Program-made: the position numbers and the translations under genes
NCBI GenBank assembly: GCA_964036295.1
Contig: OZ038469.1
Coordinates: 2,402,501 to 2,466,500 of the forward strand
Length of the DNA: 64,000 nucleotides
From: Plumapathes pennacea
Lineage: Eukaryota; Cnidaria; Anthozoa; Antipatharia; Myriopathidae
Direction of reading: 5' to 3'
Notes under the pieces: generated by a model
Told to the model about the DNA's origin: nothing
Databases searched by the model: none
What the model saw: only the letters and a program-made list of their open reading frames with translations
In this document: positions 22,821 to 33,012 of the stretch, piece after piece
How the letters are laid out: each line of letters starts with the position of its first letter
Numbering within the stretch: the stretch's first letter is position 1

Positions 22821-23494
22821 CTATCTGTCGCACCAGCAGCGAGGAACCCACGAGAAGAGTAAATCTTGAAGGGCAAGTAGCTTCTCAGGTGGTAGGTGAG
22901 CTATCTGGTTGACTGAATCAAGTTCAATGCCCAAAACAACCATACAAGTTGTGGGTCTCACATATTTAGTGGGATGCAGTGGCAGGCCCAGCCGACGACA
23001 AACGTTTAAGGCAGTGTTGAGATTGTGAGCACACCGTAGAGAATTAGGAGGGCCCATACTGATGAAATCATCCAAGTAGTGAGCAAGATCGGACACCACG
23101 TAGTTCATGCGTAGGATCCATTCCACTAAGTCCGCTACCGAGTTGAAGATGAACAGTGCTGAAGGCCAAATGGGAACGTGAGATCGATGTAAAACTGGCC
23201 TTTCGATACTTCATTGGCCAGACAGGCATTGACGACGGCCGGATGTTGAAGGGCAGATGGCTTGTTACGTTTAGAGGAGCTAAGTGGAGAGGTTGCAAGG
23301 AAGCCCACCTTAAACCCCTGCCTAAGCCCCTGGATTACGAAGGAAACTCGATCCTGGTCCGGGTGCTCACGCAGCTCCTGGGTGAAGAGGTCAGGGACGT
23401 GAGGGCTAACTAATTCGACTGAAGGAAGGGGAGGCCACGCTAGAAGGGGAAGTAAAAGTGAATTGGTAACCAGAACATGCACACAGCAATGCAA
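22821..23494 (-). pseudogene. DIRS reverse transcriptase with internal deletion
   Basis: The upstream frame (23494-23135) reads the gag-RT linker (SFVIQGLRQGFKVGF; VVNACLANEVSKGQ) and then jumps directly to FYIDLTFPFGLQ. The usual stretch with the first palm motifs between those points is missing. After a frame change near 23135 the second frame (23126-22821) gives WILRMNYVVSDLAHYLDDFI, with the catalytic YLDD box, and TCMVVLGIELDSV. The deletion removes essential RT motifs. Confidence 0.8.
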
Positions 23495-23564
23495 CCAAGC
23501 AACTCAAGCAAAACGTAATGGAACTAAGAAGCAACCAAGGCAACAGCAACAGCAAAACTAGTGA

Positions 23565-24736
23565 CTAGCAAGAAAACAGAAAAGAATTAAAGTCCATTCT
23601 TGGGATGCTTGGAGAGCTCCTTGGAGTCTGGGCCAGGCGACAAACCATGTTTGGCGTCAGGCACAATGTCCCGATCGGGCGAATCAAAACAATCCTTGGC
23701 ACGATGTAAGCCAGAACAAGAACTGCATTTGTGGGTGAAGCGGCAGGAAGAATAAGGCGCAGAGCAACGACCACAGTTCCATGACCTGCAGACAGCAAGC
23801 GACGAGTTGTTACCCCAAGCTTCGCTAAGCTCCGAAGACGGGATACAGAACGGATCCGGGGTGAGGCACCCGCTGAATGGAAATTGAACAGCTGGCCACC
23901 CATGCTTGACCAATCCTGCAGCTTCGTGGCTGCGGCATGCTGGCAAATGGCACAATCATAGGCCAACCAAATGCGACCGGCAAATTGCTGGTAAGTACGG
24001 AGGATTAGAAGCTTGTAGCTCGTTAAATCACGCCAGGGATGTTGGAAGTGAGAAAACAAGGACCAAGGAAAAAAACTGAGAATGCTTCGGTCGAAGACAC
24101 AATGCCCTTGATGCACCTGTGTTGTCTCTTGGGAGTGGAGGTGAGAATGGCATGCCCATCAAACAGCAGTTGAGGCTCGGGTTCAACTTCTGACAAATTC
24201 GCAGAGAGGTCGCTGAAATCCACGAATTTGCTCGCCACAGTTTGTGCCACCAGCTTTGCAGGTACAGGAGTGAAACCAGGACCAACGACAAAGGGTTGTT
24301 GAAAGATGGGGCCAAACTAGGAACGTGAGCAGAGGTAGCCACGTGGAACGGGTTTTGGACAAAGAAGACACAGTTGGACAACACAGCAATAGACAGGACG
24401 GCAAGGGAGCAAGTGTTCCCAATGAGGGCACAGCAACCGACCTACCTTGAACAGAAGGGGTGGAGGAAGCTTGTAGATTGAGACAATCCGGCTCCATTGG
24501 AGAGGCCACCCCATGCCAAACAAGATGGAGCAACAACAGGCACACGAAGAGGTGCGATCGAACTCACGATTGGTAGAACAGATGCCAATTGCGACAATGC
24601 CGCAGGTCCAGCGGGTGGCAAATCGGCAGCTAACGCAACACGAACTGCAGCCACCAGAGGCAATGAACTCCGGCGAAGGACTAGGATCAGAATGCGGCAG
24701 CGAAGAAGGAGCTGTCACCAGAGAAGACAAAGTCAT
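23565..24736 (-). pseudogene. DIRS gag-like region with zinc-knuckle-like cysteines
   Basis: Frames from about 24116 downward contain LTSYKLLILRTYQQFAGRIW and AAATKLQDWSSMGGQLFNFH, typical of DIRS gag in metazoa. In another frame (23955-23587) a cysteine cluster follows (CGRCSAPYSSC...C..C....C). The more upstream part, to 24736, is low-complexity Ser/Cys-rich and less certain. Confidence 0.65.
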
Positions 24737-24799
24737 GGTAGAGTCGAAGCACTCAACGCCATGGCCAAAGAGTAAGCACTATCAAGACTATTACGAGTT

Positions 24800-26190
24800 T
24801 GACGCAACATCACAAACTTAGAGCCAAGCAAGAGATCTGCAACGATCTGCAAGCAAACTGCAAATGCCACAAACCGCGCAAAGCCCCAGAATGCCACGGG
24901 GCACCCCCTGCTGCGGGGAGTGACTGCTGACCAGCAATTGTCTCGAGGTTAACTTTGCCTAAATTACATTTAGCCACATTTAAAAGTGCATCAGTCTCCA
25001 GTGGCCAAGAACAGTGCTACAAACCAAGTTTCAATAATATATTATCTACCTATTTAGGAAATTTTGGAGGGAATTTTGTAATTTTGGGAAGACTTCAGAA
25101 AAGTGCTCTCTCATAAGAGAGACTGACCCGGATCAACCGCTGTGACAAATTGCACAAGGTTCTAACAAATGGTCACATCGAAGATCTTCGAATAATCAAA
25201 TAAGTGCTCCACTCTAATAGATGAACCACCCCCCCCCCCCCCCGTCCCTCCCTCTCGGCCAAAATTTTAAATAAGTGCCTCCTCCCCTTTACAGACTTTG
25301 TCGTTTTTGCACTGATGGTAAATTAGCACCATCGAAAATCAAAATCGATGTTTTATGCTTTAAAGTATGTCGCTATTAATAGATCTATACAAACTGCTTT
25401 GTTGTTCATAAGCAAATGATACACATTGCAAAAGTAAATGACTAGGGAAAATTTGATAAGGGCCTCCCCTCAAACAAGCTCGCCCTTTGAATAAGCATTC
25501 CTAACCTAAATTTGCTGAGGCCCAGGATGCTTGTGGTATGACCGAATGGTAAAAAATCTAAAACACTTCACTTATCTTTCTTGAGCCATTTTTCATTTAG
25601 AAGTTGTGCCTCAGTAAGAACTGAAAAAAAAAAAAAAAAAAAAAAAGAAGAGAGTTGCACATAACTTCTGGTGGAAGGCCAGAGGGCACAACTTGTGCTA
25701 CACTACATTTGTGGCAATGCCAATCGAGTACGTTTTAGAAAAACAACAGCAAAAAAGTTGACACCTGAAAAATAAAAACACAGGCAAAGCAATAATTCTT
25801 TGTCAACCAAACTGATTAGACATCATTGTTTTCAGCAGCCAATATCTGTATTGTTTGCACAACTTATCATTTGGGATTTTTCTGCATAATATCGTAGCAG
25901 ATCTGGAAATTTTGGCACTTTGGATGAAATCTATCTAATAAAAAAAGCAAGCTGTTCACACGTATGTGACAGACAGCAAATTAGGTTTTTGCCCAACATA
26001 GTGCAGCAAACACTAAGTATAAAATATAATATATAAAATTCAAAAGTGCCCTCCCATTTAAAAACGTTCATGTCCACAAATTAATGTAAAATAAAGTCTT
26101 TGAGAGAATAGGACTCACTGAGAACGTTTAGAGCACCTCTTTCAAAGACAAAGTAAATAACATCATACATGACTGTAGAATAACATATCA
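24800..26190. other. Gene-free AT-rich stretch
   Basis: No gene recognised. It contains a C run at about 25229-25244, a poly-A tract at about 25623-25645 and degenerate dispersed sequence. Part of it may be the terminal portion of the DIRS element. Confidence 0.45.
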
Positions 26191-26194
26191 AAGC

Positions 26195-26336
26195 TTACAG
26201 TTTTCTGTTCAATACATTTCTACATTCATCTTCCGCTTGAAGCCATCTCCAGCCAAGTAATCCTTGTAAACTTTGAGTCAAGTCCATGTGCCATGCCTCT
26301 TTTCCACTGTCCTGAAAGCTGCGTGGTGTGAAAGCT
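26195..26336 (-). CDS. Candidate terminal exon of the PB1-like gene, frame unresolved
   Basis: A good acceptor (TTTTCTCACAG) precedes 26336. If joined in phase 0 to the exon ending at 27147, the reading is SFHTTQLSGQWKRG..., stopping at 26226. Another frame is open to a TAA at 26195 and reads AFTPRSFQDSGKEAWHMDL..., which looks more protein-like but needs a different phase. A missing middle exon would reconcile this. Only the splice signal is well supported. Confidence 0.35.
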
Positions 26337-27146
26337 CTGTGAGAAAAGAGAGAAATGTATTAAATAATCTGGAATGTTTCAAAGACAGGCATAAAGCTAA
26401 GCGCAAGTTCGTTTCATTCATTTGTATGTCGCAAGTTTCAACTTAGTAAGACTCACCAGAAAGCCTGACTTTCGCTCGCTCTGCCATTTTTGGTTTACAA
26501 ATCTCATCTCGCAAACATATCCATCTTTGTCGGAGTCTTCTCACAAATGGCTTCTGTGCATGATGGAACAAAAGGTGTGAAAAATGCAGTCAAGCCAGTT
26601 TTGGCACACTTGTCAGTTGGATGCATGAACAAAACAGCATGGGATGCATGAACAAAAAGTGCACGAGGTTGGGTGGGGTTTTTTGGGTTATATGTAAATG
26701 GCCACGGCCATATAACTAAAAAATAGATATCTAAAAAGTACATGTGCCTACTGCTCTAAAGCAGGGAGGTTACTGAGTAGGCATGAGAACAAAACCTGAT
26801 AACTTTTATGTAAATTAGTGGACAACAGTTTAAAACACACTAAAAAAAGTCGAAATATCATGGCTTTTGTGCCCCTTGTACAAACAAGTTTATTACTTCG
26901 CACTGTCCTATTGTCACAGCCTGCAGATCATAAGGACATGACTCAATTGCTAATTTATCAAGGATTATGCCATCTTATGTTTTATTCATCATCGTCCGTA
27001 TAGAGAAGCTTGTCAATTTATAAGAGATAATATCATTTAAATATTATTTCAAAAGCAGCCTCTATTTTGTGTTCAACGTGAGCAACTTCAAAATATGTAA
27101 ACTAACATCAAGTCAATATGAGTATATTTATTTATAATTTGAATAC

Positions 27147-27646
27147 CTGTGCAGTTGCGTCGCCGCCCAAGTCGCCGTCTGTACTCTTCACGTTGACATT
27201 GAGAATAGCAATCATCTTGTCCTTGTTGTTTAAATCATGTAGATCAGATATTTCTACATAGTCGTTCCAGTCGCTCTCGAATCTTTGAAAATATATTCGC
27301 CTATTTTGCGAAACGTCAAAATGAGCTTTTGTATATTGATTTAGGTCCTCAAGAGACTTGAAATGCTGGACTTCAACCACTTGGCGTCTGTCACCAAGCT
27401 GTAAAAGGATCTGCAATGCCAGATAAACATTCTGTATTTTTATTCTGAACATATGCATTCCACATGGCTACTCGAGCAAACAAAATATTAAAATATGCAC
27501 CCATCTCAAGAATGAAAACACAAATATGCAAATAATCACGTTCTTATTGCTGCAGTGCACCTAACTATGACTCGACAGAACACGGATGGTTTAATTTCAG
27601 GCCAATAACTCAAGGATTTTACCTTCTTCATTTCCTCCGTCGCCAT
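27147..27646 (-). CDS. Small PB1-like domain protein, first two exons
   Basis: Not firmly recognised. Exon 1 (27646-27623) encodes MATEEMKK and exon 2 (27410-27147) encodes 88 residues, joined in phase 0 with GT-AG sites. Exon 2 reads ILLQLGDRRQVVEVQHFKSL...YFQRFESDWNDYVEISDLHDL. This resembles the beta-grasp PB1-like N-terminus found in many uncharacterised invertebrate proteins: basic strand, then an acidic loop and a hydrophobic DLxDL segment. A donor follows CAG at 27147. The start ATG is about 80 bp from a fragment of the CCAACCTCGTTCCCAGGG element. The function of such proteins is unknown; the fold call is inference. Confidence 0.5.
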
Positions 27647-27706
27647 GTTTCATGCCATGCTTTGAGACATTCTCGTTCCAATCTCCCAACGTACAGTCAT
27701 CTCCAG

Positions 27707-27727
27707 ATGGCCCTGGGAACGAGGTTG
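27707..27727. repeat. Isolated terminus of the CAACCTCGTTCCC element family
   Basis: The 21 bases match the right terminus of the 2.5-kb element (ATGGCCCTGGGAACGAGGTTG), in the same orientation as its right end at 30269-30288. The rest of the longer TIR is not adjacent, so this is a solo or degraded end of another copy. Confidence 0.6.
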
Positions 27728-27742
27728 TTGACTTCGAGCTGA

Positions 27743-27792
27743 AAAATTAACCAGGCCTCTGCTTAGTAGCCTGGCTTTGTGCGGACAGCGAG
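27743..27792 (+). promoter_or_regulatory. Displaced distal half of the BPNT1 promoter segment
   Basis: These about 50 bases are nearly identical to 14318-14366. In the 14.3-kb duplicate they run straight on into the GTGACAGACAG leader and the ATG. Here they are cut off from the gene by the inserted element and end in the target duplication ACAGCGAG (27785-27792). Confidence 0.7.
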
Positions 27793-27933
27793 CCAACCTC
27801 GTTCCCAGGGCCATCCGCGGCAGAAGCTCCCGACCAATGACCCTGGTACAGGCTGCAAAATGTACAAGATTCTTGTACATTTCCCCGCTTGGTATCATGG
27901 GAAGGTATCTGTTTTTTTTTTTTTTTTTTCAAA

Positions 27934-28820
27934 ATGGCGGTTTACGATTTCCTGCGTTCTCTGAACTTTTCGGTTCAGGAGTCAGACATATCTGTAAATT
28001 TCAAAGTGGGACAAGTGCGGGCATTAGAAGCCGTTTATCTGGAGAAGGATGTCTTTGGTGTTCTACCAACAGGATACGGGAAATCGTTAATTTTCCAGTT
28101 GATTCCCAATTTGATTGCTTTCAAAAAGCACACTGGAACCACCGTAGAAATAGATTCAGTCATTTTAGTTATTTGTCCTCTTCAAATCATTCGAAGTCGT
28201 TGACGCAGAAGGGAATTACAAGTGCTGTTTTGCGCTGCGGTGGATTACAAGAGCGGGACAACAGTTCAAGTGATAATTCAAGTGATGACGAGATGTTGTT
28301 AGAAATCGGTCCGGAGACGGAAAATATTCGCTTCTCGTTTGATTTAAAGTTTCTTTGCCATCTGTGCACTAATAAATAAATATCCTATACGTACATGATA
28401 TTGTGAATTTTAGTTCCAAGACTGCCTATCCAGTACATCGATTCGGACATGAAAGCATTTGCATCTGTACGATATGTGGCATATGACAATTGACATTTTC
28501 TGGTTTTGTTTTACTAGGGGCCAGGAATTTCGACCAGCATTTAAAAGGCTTTCTATTTTGGGTTCACTGTTCCCTGATGTTCCATTAGTTGCCCTGATGG
28601 GACAGCCCCACAGAAGATGCAGGAGACAATAATTGTCTTTGGTTTAAAATCACCAGTAAGAATTGTGGACAATGTTGATCAACCAAATATTTTTATTGGC
28701 AAGTATGGGCGTGGCCCAGCAAGGCTCGGTATTGAATCATTTGAGAACGTTTTGACACCAATTGCTGAACAGTTAAAGGTTGATTTGATAAACTACCCCC
28801 CATTTGACTCCCAAGAGTAA
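27934..28820 (+). pseudogene. Truncated, frameshifted RecQ-like helicase
   Basis: The first frame (27934-28203) starts MAVYDFLRSLNFSVQESD and contains QVRALEAVYLEKD followed by the Walker A loop GVLPTGYGKSLIFQL and VILVICPL. This is the N-terminal RecA-like lobe of a RecQ family DEAH helicase. A frame change near 28195 leads into SLTQKGITSAVLRCGG. The DEAH region is lost, and a later part (28515-28605) reads FRPAFKRLSILGSLFPDVPLVAL, again with a frame change before QETIIVFGLKSPVRI (28617-28820). The second lobe, zinc and HRDC regions are absent. It lies wholly inside the TIR element and is therefore a passenger. Confidence 0.75.
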
Positions 28821-28825
28821 TCAAG

Positions 28826-29010
28826 TTCAATTTTCTCCTTCAGTTGGCAGCACAAATTTATATTCATACAGTAAGGTGAACTTGGCTTTTGATACTTTGC
28901 TCAGATGATAGCTGATTAAACTATCAATTCTCACTACATCACTCATACAATTTTCTCTTAAAAGGTTAGGAGAATCTGCCTTTTGAACTTTGAACTTGGG
29001 AGTGAAAGGG
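28826..29010 (-). repeat. Dispersed short repeat, copy inside the TIR element
   Basis: Shares CTATCAATTCTCACTACATC and the GGTTAGGAGAATCTGCC phrase with the copy at 11115-11285. Its presence within a transposed element means it can be carried passively. Confidence 0.55.
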
Positions 29011-30313
29011 TTAACTCATTTGTGTCCAAGTGAAAAACAAAGAAAATTAATCATAAATTGAATATTTGCAGGAACATGAAAAGGCATACCTCTTTGGAAA
29101 GCCTAGTAGATATAAAGTTTGGCTGAAATCTGGTAAAAGGATGGTGGGTTCCTCAATATGATATTTGGTCAACTTTAAAAGTGAAATGGTAGACAATATT
29201 TTCCAGGAAATTCACAGTACAATATTGAATATGTTCAGAAACATGGAAAGGCATACCTCTCTGGAAAGCTTGTTAGATGTATTTCATGATAGAAGGCTGG
29301 TTTTCACAATCAGACCAACATTTGTAGCAAAAATAAACATTCAACCAGCATAAATTAGTACAATTTCACCCTGGAATTTAGGCAAAACATATCTGGACTA
29401 AACAAATTTTGTCCTGGAACAACTATTGACACACATAAAGTTAGCTTTTTATCTTGAAATCTTGTTTTGGAAGTTTAGCTGAAAGGATTTGATAAAAGGT
29501 AAGTAGGTTCCTAAGTATGATAGCCCTGCTACTTGGAAGCACCATATACTCATAATTTATTCATGATGTTATGATACCTGAATCATATTTTACAAACATG
29601 GAAGTAATTAATTAAGTGAAGGTATTTACATGCTACCAGGGTGAAGAGAAGGGTCATCTAATAGCAGTTGGTCATCCCAGAAATGAGAAACACTGCATTT
29701 GCAAACGAAAACACTTTTCTTTACAGACAATCGAAAATAGCTGTGATATGTCAACAAATCAAGCAACATTGACACGCGACTGTAAACTCTGCCCAAATTC
29801 GCTGCCGCTTTTATGATTATCGACTCTTATCATTGTAATCTAACTTTCAAACATGTTTTTGTAACAGTGTGCAAGGTTTTGAATTGGACTTGAACGGCAC
29901 TCGCATATGTAAACAGCTTTATTCTCAAAATTACATAAGATGTCGACAAACTCACTTGACTTGTCGCTGAAATCATCAGTTCGCGGTCAATTTCCGATTC
30001 TTCACCGAAGGATAATTCTTCCATGACACTATCCAGACCACTATCATCATCAGATCCCGGTACTAAAGCCAAACCTTATCAAAATTTAAGATATCGACAA
30101 TCTTTATCACGCAAAATAGTGTCATGCTGTCCGGGAACAACACAGCACAGCACAACACAACACAACACACCAATCATAAACAATATTTTATTGAGCAGAT
30201 CGGACCAATCACAGCGCGTGGTAGTTCAGCCTGTACCAGGGTCATTGGTCGGGAGCTTCTGCCGCGAATGGCCCTGGGAACGAGGTTGGACAGCGAGCGT
30301 GACAGACAGTAAA

Positions 30314-32752
30314 ATGGCTTCCAGCAGTCCCTTCGTTCTTAGGCTGATGTCTTCATCGGTGGCGATCGCCAATCGAGCGGGTAGAATTATCCGTAGTATA
30401 ATGAAAACAGGCGAGTTGGGCGTAGTCGACAAGGTAAAATCCGAAAGAATTTGGAAAAACTGGCCTCTGCGCGCCCGCCGGCCAGTTGCAGGATTTTACG
30501 ATTTTCACAAGCATTAAGCTGGTGTTACACTGGTCGATTTGCAGCGACGATTTGCAACGCCGATTTGCTCCAAATTCGCGCAACGGTGTTGCAAGTTTAT
30601 GGATTGCTTTCAAAAACTTGCAACGCGTTGCAACACTACAAACATCGCGAAAAATCGTTCGCAAATTATGGAGTGTCTCACCTGAGCAATTTTTAGCGCA
30701 ACATCGTATCGTTGCAAATCGACCAGTGTAACACCACCTTTAGGGAGGGGAATTTCATCACCAAAAGTCAGAAATTTGTAGTCAGCATGGGCTTGGGTGG
30801 GAGAGGGGTACTCCACTATTAATCAAATCACATCTAGTTAAGGTTTAACGAATATTACTACTGACAGATGTTTATGAAATATTTTGAAAGTTGTTTTGCT
30901 TCTTTTGTTGGTTACAGGGAGGCGCTGGTCAGTTTGATCCTCAGACGGAGGCTGACAGAACAGCTCAGAAATGTATCATGGCATCACTACTACGAAATTT
31001 TCCAAATCTGACTATTGTGGGGGAAGAAGAGGTTAGTGAAAATTACTGGGCTTTTCCCAGGCTCTCAAAAAGAACTGGGATGAGAAATTGCAGGCCCGGG
31101 GTTTCAAAATTAAATTAAATTTTATTATAATTTTAAATTATATTTTCTCCAAGCCATTGGTCTTCAAAACAGGCCTATGACATTTTAGGTTTGACTTCAG
31201 TCAAGCACAAAAAGAAAAATTATTGTTGAAAAAATTAGTTTAGACCAGTTTCTGAAGGTCATGTGTGCATCCAAGTGTGATTGACCACATCTTTATGGAC
31301 ACTATTTATTTGTCAAAAGTTATGATCTTGGGTAGCATACAGCCTTGAGAATGGTTACTGATCTAATTTGATAGGGAATTGTCATGGTTCATTTAAGGAT
31401 CTACTCTTATACTTGTGGTTCATGTTATAGTTTGTGTTTGTGTAAAGGAGAGTTTATAAAAATGTTTCATAGGGGGTCGATGCAACAGGTGTAAAAGATG
31501 AGCTGATTGAAACCTCCTTGGATCCAGAAGTATTAAAGCACTCCTGTCCTGATAACTTAAAATCTGTCAATGCAGAAGATGTAAGTACCTCATACCAAAA
31601 CTGCCATAATAGTAAATTATATCAATGAAAATATGTACACATGCCCTTACTTTGGTCAATTAACCAGTCCATATTAAAGTTACTGTACAGACCAGCAAAC
31701 TACAGTCACATTCTTTCCTCAATGGAAGATGCCACCTCACTTGCTTCCATACTAAAAACAAGGCCACCTCATTGTTATTATTTTCAGTGAATGTTATATG
31801 ATGGCCATGGTATGTATATTTTCTGTTCAAGCTTACTTTCGACTATATATGCGTATATATGTATTTTCATTATTTTTATGCCATTCCTATCAGGTGATTG
31901 TCTGGGTTGATCCTGTAGATGGGACCAAGGAATTCACAGAAGGTACTTATCAAATACAAATTCTCCCAACCAGAAAATAAGAAAATGTATGAGTGATGAA
32001 ACATAAATTCATGTTTTAATCAGCTGTCATTTTTGCAAGGTATCAAAAGCCAAATTCTCCATACTTTATGATAGATCTCTGGTGGGAGACTGAAAAGAGA
32101 AAATTGAAGTTGATCACTCTTGGGACTGAAAGGGTTAACAGTGTTTTGTAATGTGGGAATTATTCCAGTCTCAACATAAAAAATGACACTGCATAATATA
32201 TTTTCAACAGGCCTGTATGACCATGTGACTGTACTGATTGGTGTGTCTCTCCGTGGTAAACCAATCGGTGGAGTCATCCACCAGCCCTTCTTTGGCTACC
32301 AGAATGCTGGAGCTGGTGACATTGGACGTACCATGTGGGCCATTTCTGGCTTGGGAACCTTTGGATTCACACACATCCCACCCCCTAAAGGTCGCCGTGT
32401 CATTACCACCACTCGATCGCACTCTAACAAATCTGTGGTGGATGCTATAGAAGCTATGAAGCCAGATAACATTATCCGTGCTGGAGGAGCGGGTTACAAG
32501 GTGATTCTGTTATTGGAAGGCACTGCCGATGGGTACATATTTGCAAGCCCAGGATGCAAGCGCTGGGACACTTGTGCATGTGAAGCAGTATTAGAAGGTG
32601 TTGGGGGAAAACTGACAGATGTATTTGGAAATGAGATAAAGTATGAGCTAGCTGACTCCTATATGAACAGAGCTGGTGTGGTTGCTTCTTTGAAGGAGCA
32701 CAGTCTTTTCCTCAGCTTGATTCCAGAGAATGTTAAAAGCAAATTAAAATAA
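30314..32752 (+). CDS. BPNT1: 3'(2'),5'-bisphosphate nucleotidase 1, five exons, complete
   Basis: Lithium-sensitive phosphatase that converts 3'-phosphoadenosine 5'-phosphate (PAP) to AMP in sulfate metabolism and also acts on some inositol phosphates (family knowledge). Exons 30314-30433, 30918-31031, 31473-31580, 31894-31942 and 32211-32752 join cleanly to about 310 residues (human 308). Metal-binding motifs are visible: GEEE at the exon 2-3 join and WVDPVDGTKEF in exon 4. Exon 5 gives ITTTRSHSNKSVVDAI, RAGGAGYK and the WDTCACE motif. Exon 1 is duplicated at 14383-14502. The proximal promoter has been separated from its upstream half by a 2.5-kb element, and intron 1 holds a MITE (30517-30739). 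An AATAAA at 32748-32753 overlaps the stop codon. Confidence 0.95.
30517..30739. mobile_element. 223-bp MITE in BPNT1 intron 1 (PIF/Harbinger-like)
   Basis: Ends AGCTGGTGTTACACTGGTCG and CGACCAGTGTAACACCACCT are inverted repeats of about 30 bp. TTA flanks both sides (30514-30516 and 30740-30742). The duplicate locus at 14581-14590 lacks the element and has a TTTA at the same place. No ORF. A second copy is at 35577-35795. A 3-bp TTA duplication is the hallmark of PIF/Harbinger, hence the tentative class. Confidence 0.75.
31975..32138 (+). repeat. Dispersed short repeat, BPNT1 intron copy
   Basis: Contains GAAAATGTATGAGTGATGAA, TTTTAATCAGCTGTCAT and CTCTGGTGGGAGACTGAAAA, ending in AAGGGTTAAC. 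Close to the copies at 58915-59122 and 32885-33012. Confidence 0.6.
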
Positions 32753-32884
32753 AATGCAGTGCATACTGTTTTCTCTGATTCATGTTTGGTATTGCAGTAG
32801 CAAAGGTAATACAATAGTATTGTACATCTACCAAGTTTAAAATGCAGATTTTCCCAACCACTGAAGAAAAACCTGTAGTAAGAG

Positions 32885-33012
32885 CATTCATATTTCAATC
32901 AGCTTTCATCTGAACAAGGAAGTTCTCTATACTGTATGATATATGTGTGTATATCTGGTGAGAAAGTGAAGAAGAAAACTAAACTTGATCACTCTTGGGA
33001 ATGGGAAAGGGT
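32885..33012 (+). repeat. Dispersed short repeat, copy downstream of BPNT1
   Basis: A diverged copy of the same family, with AATCAGCTTTCATCTGAACA and CTGGTGAGAAAGTGAAGAAG, ending near AAAGGGTT. The rest of 33013-33912 has no supported gene; a T run sits at about 33221-33240. Confidence 0.5.

Larger units (their letters stand above)
21188..24736 (-). mobile_element. Decayed DIRS-type tyrosine-recombinase retrotransposon
   Basis: In minus-strand order the region holds gag-like sequence (24736 to 23565), reverse transcriptase (23494 to 22821), RNase H (22808 to 22002) and a tyrosine recombinase (22135 to 21188). This is the DIRS order. Each part is listed below. Frames change between and inside parts, the RT has lost its N-terminal motifs, and the recombinase has a changed catalytic residue. 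Its ends (split or inverted terminal repeats) were not found by eye. Confidence 0.85.
27793..30289. mobile_element. 2.5-kb TIR DNA element carrying a RecQ-like helicase relic
   Basis: The element has 63-bp terminal inverted repeats at 27793-27855 and 30227-30289, differing at one position, with outer ends CCAACCTCGTTCCC and GGGAACGAGGTTGG. It is flanked by the 8-bp direct repeat ACAGCGAG (27785-27792 and 30290-30297). The duplicate locus at 14359-14366 has a single ACAGCGAG with no insertion. If the outermost C/G is not counted as TIR, the duplication is up to 10 bp. The inside holds a broken helicase-like frame, a dispersed repeat and AT-rich sequence, but no transposase, so the copy is non-autonomous. 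An 8-bp duplication fits hAT, P or KDZ/Zisupton-type elements; which of these is undetermined. Confidence 0.85.
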
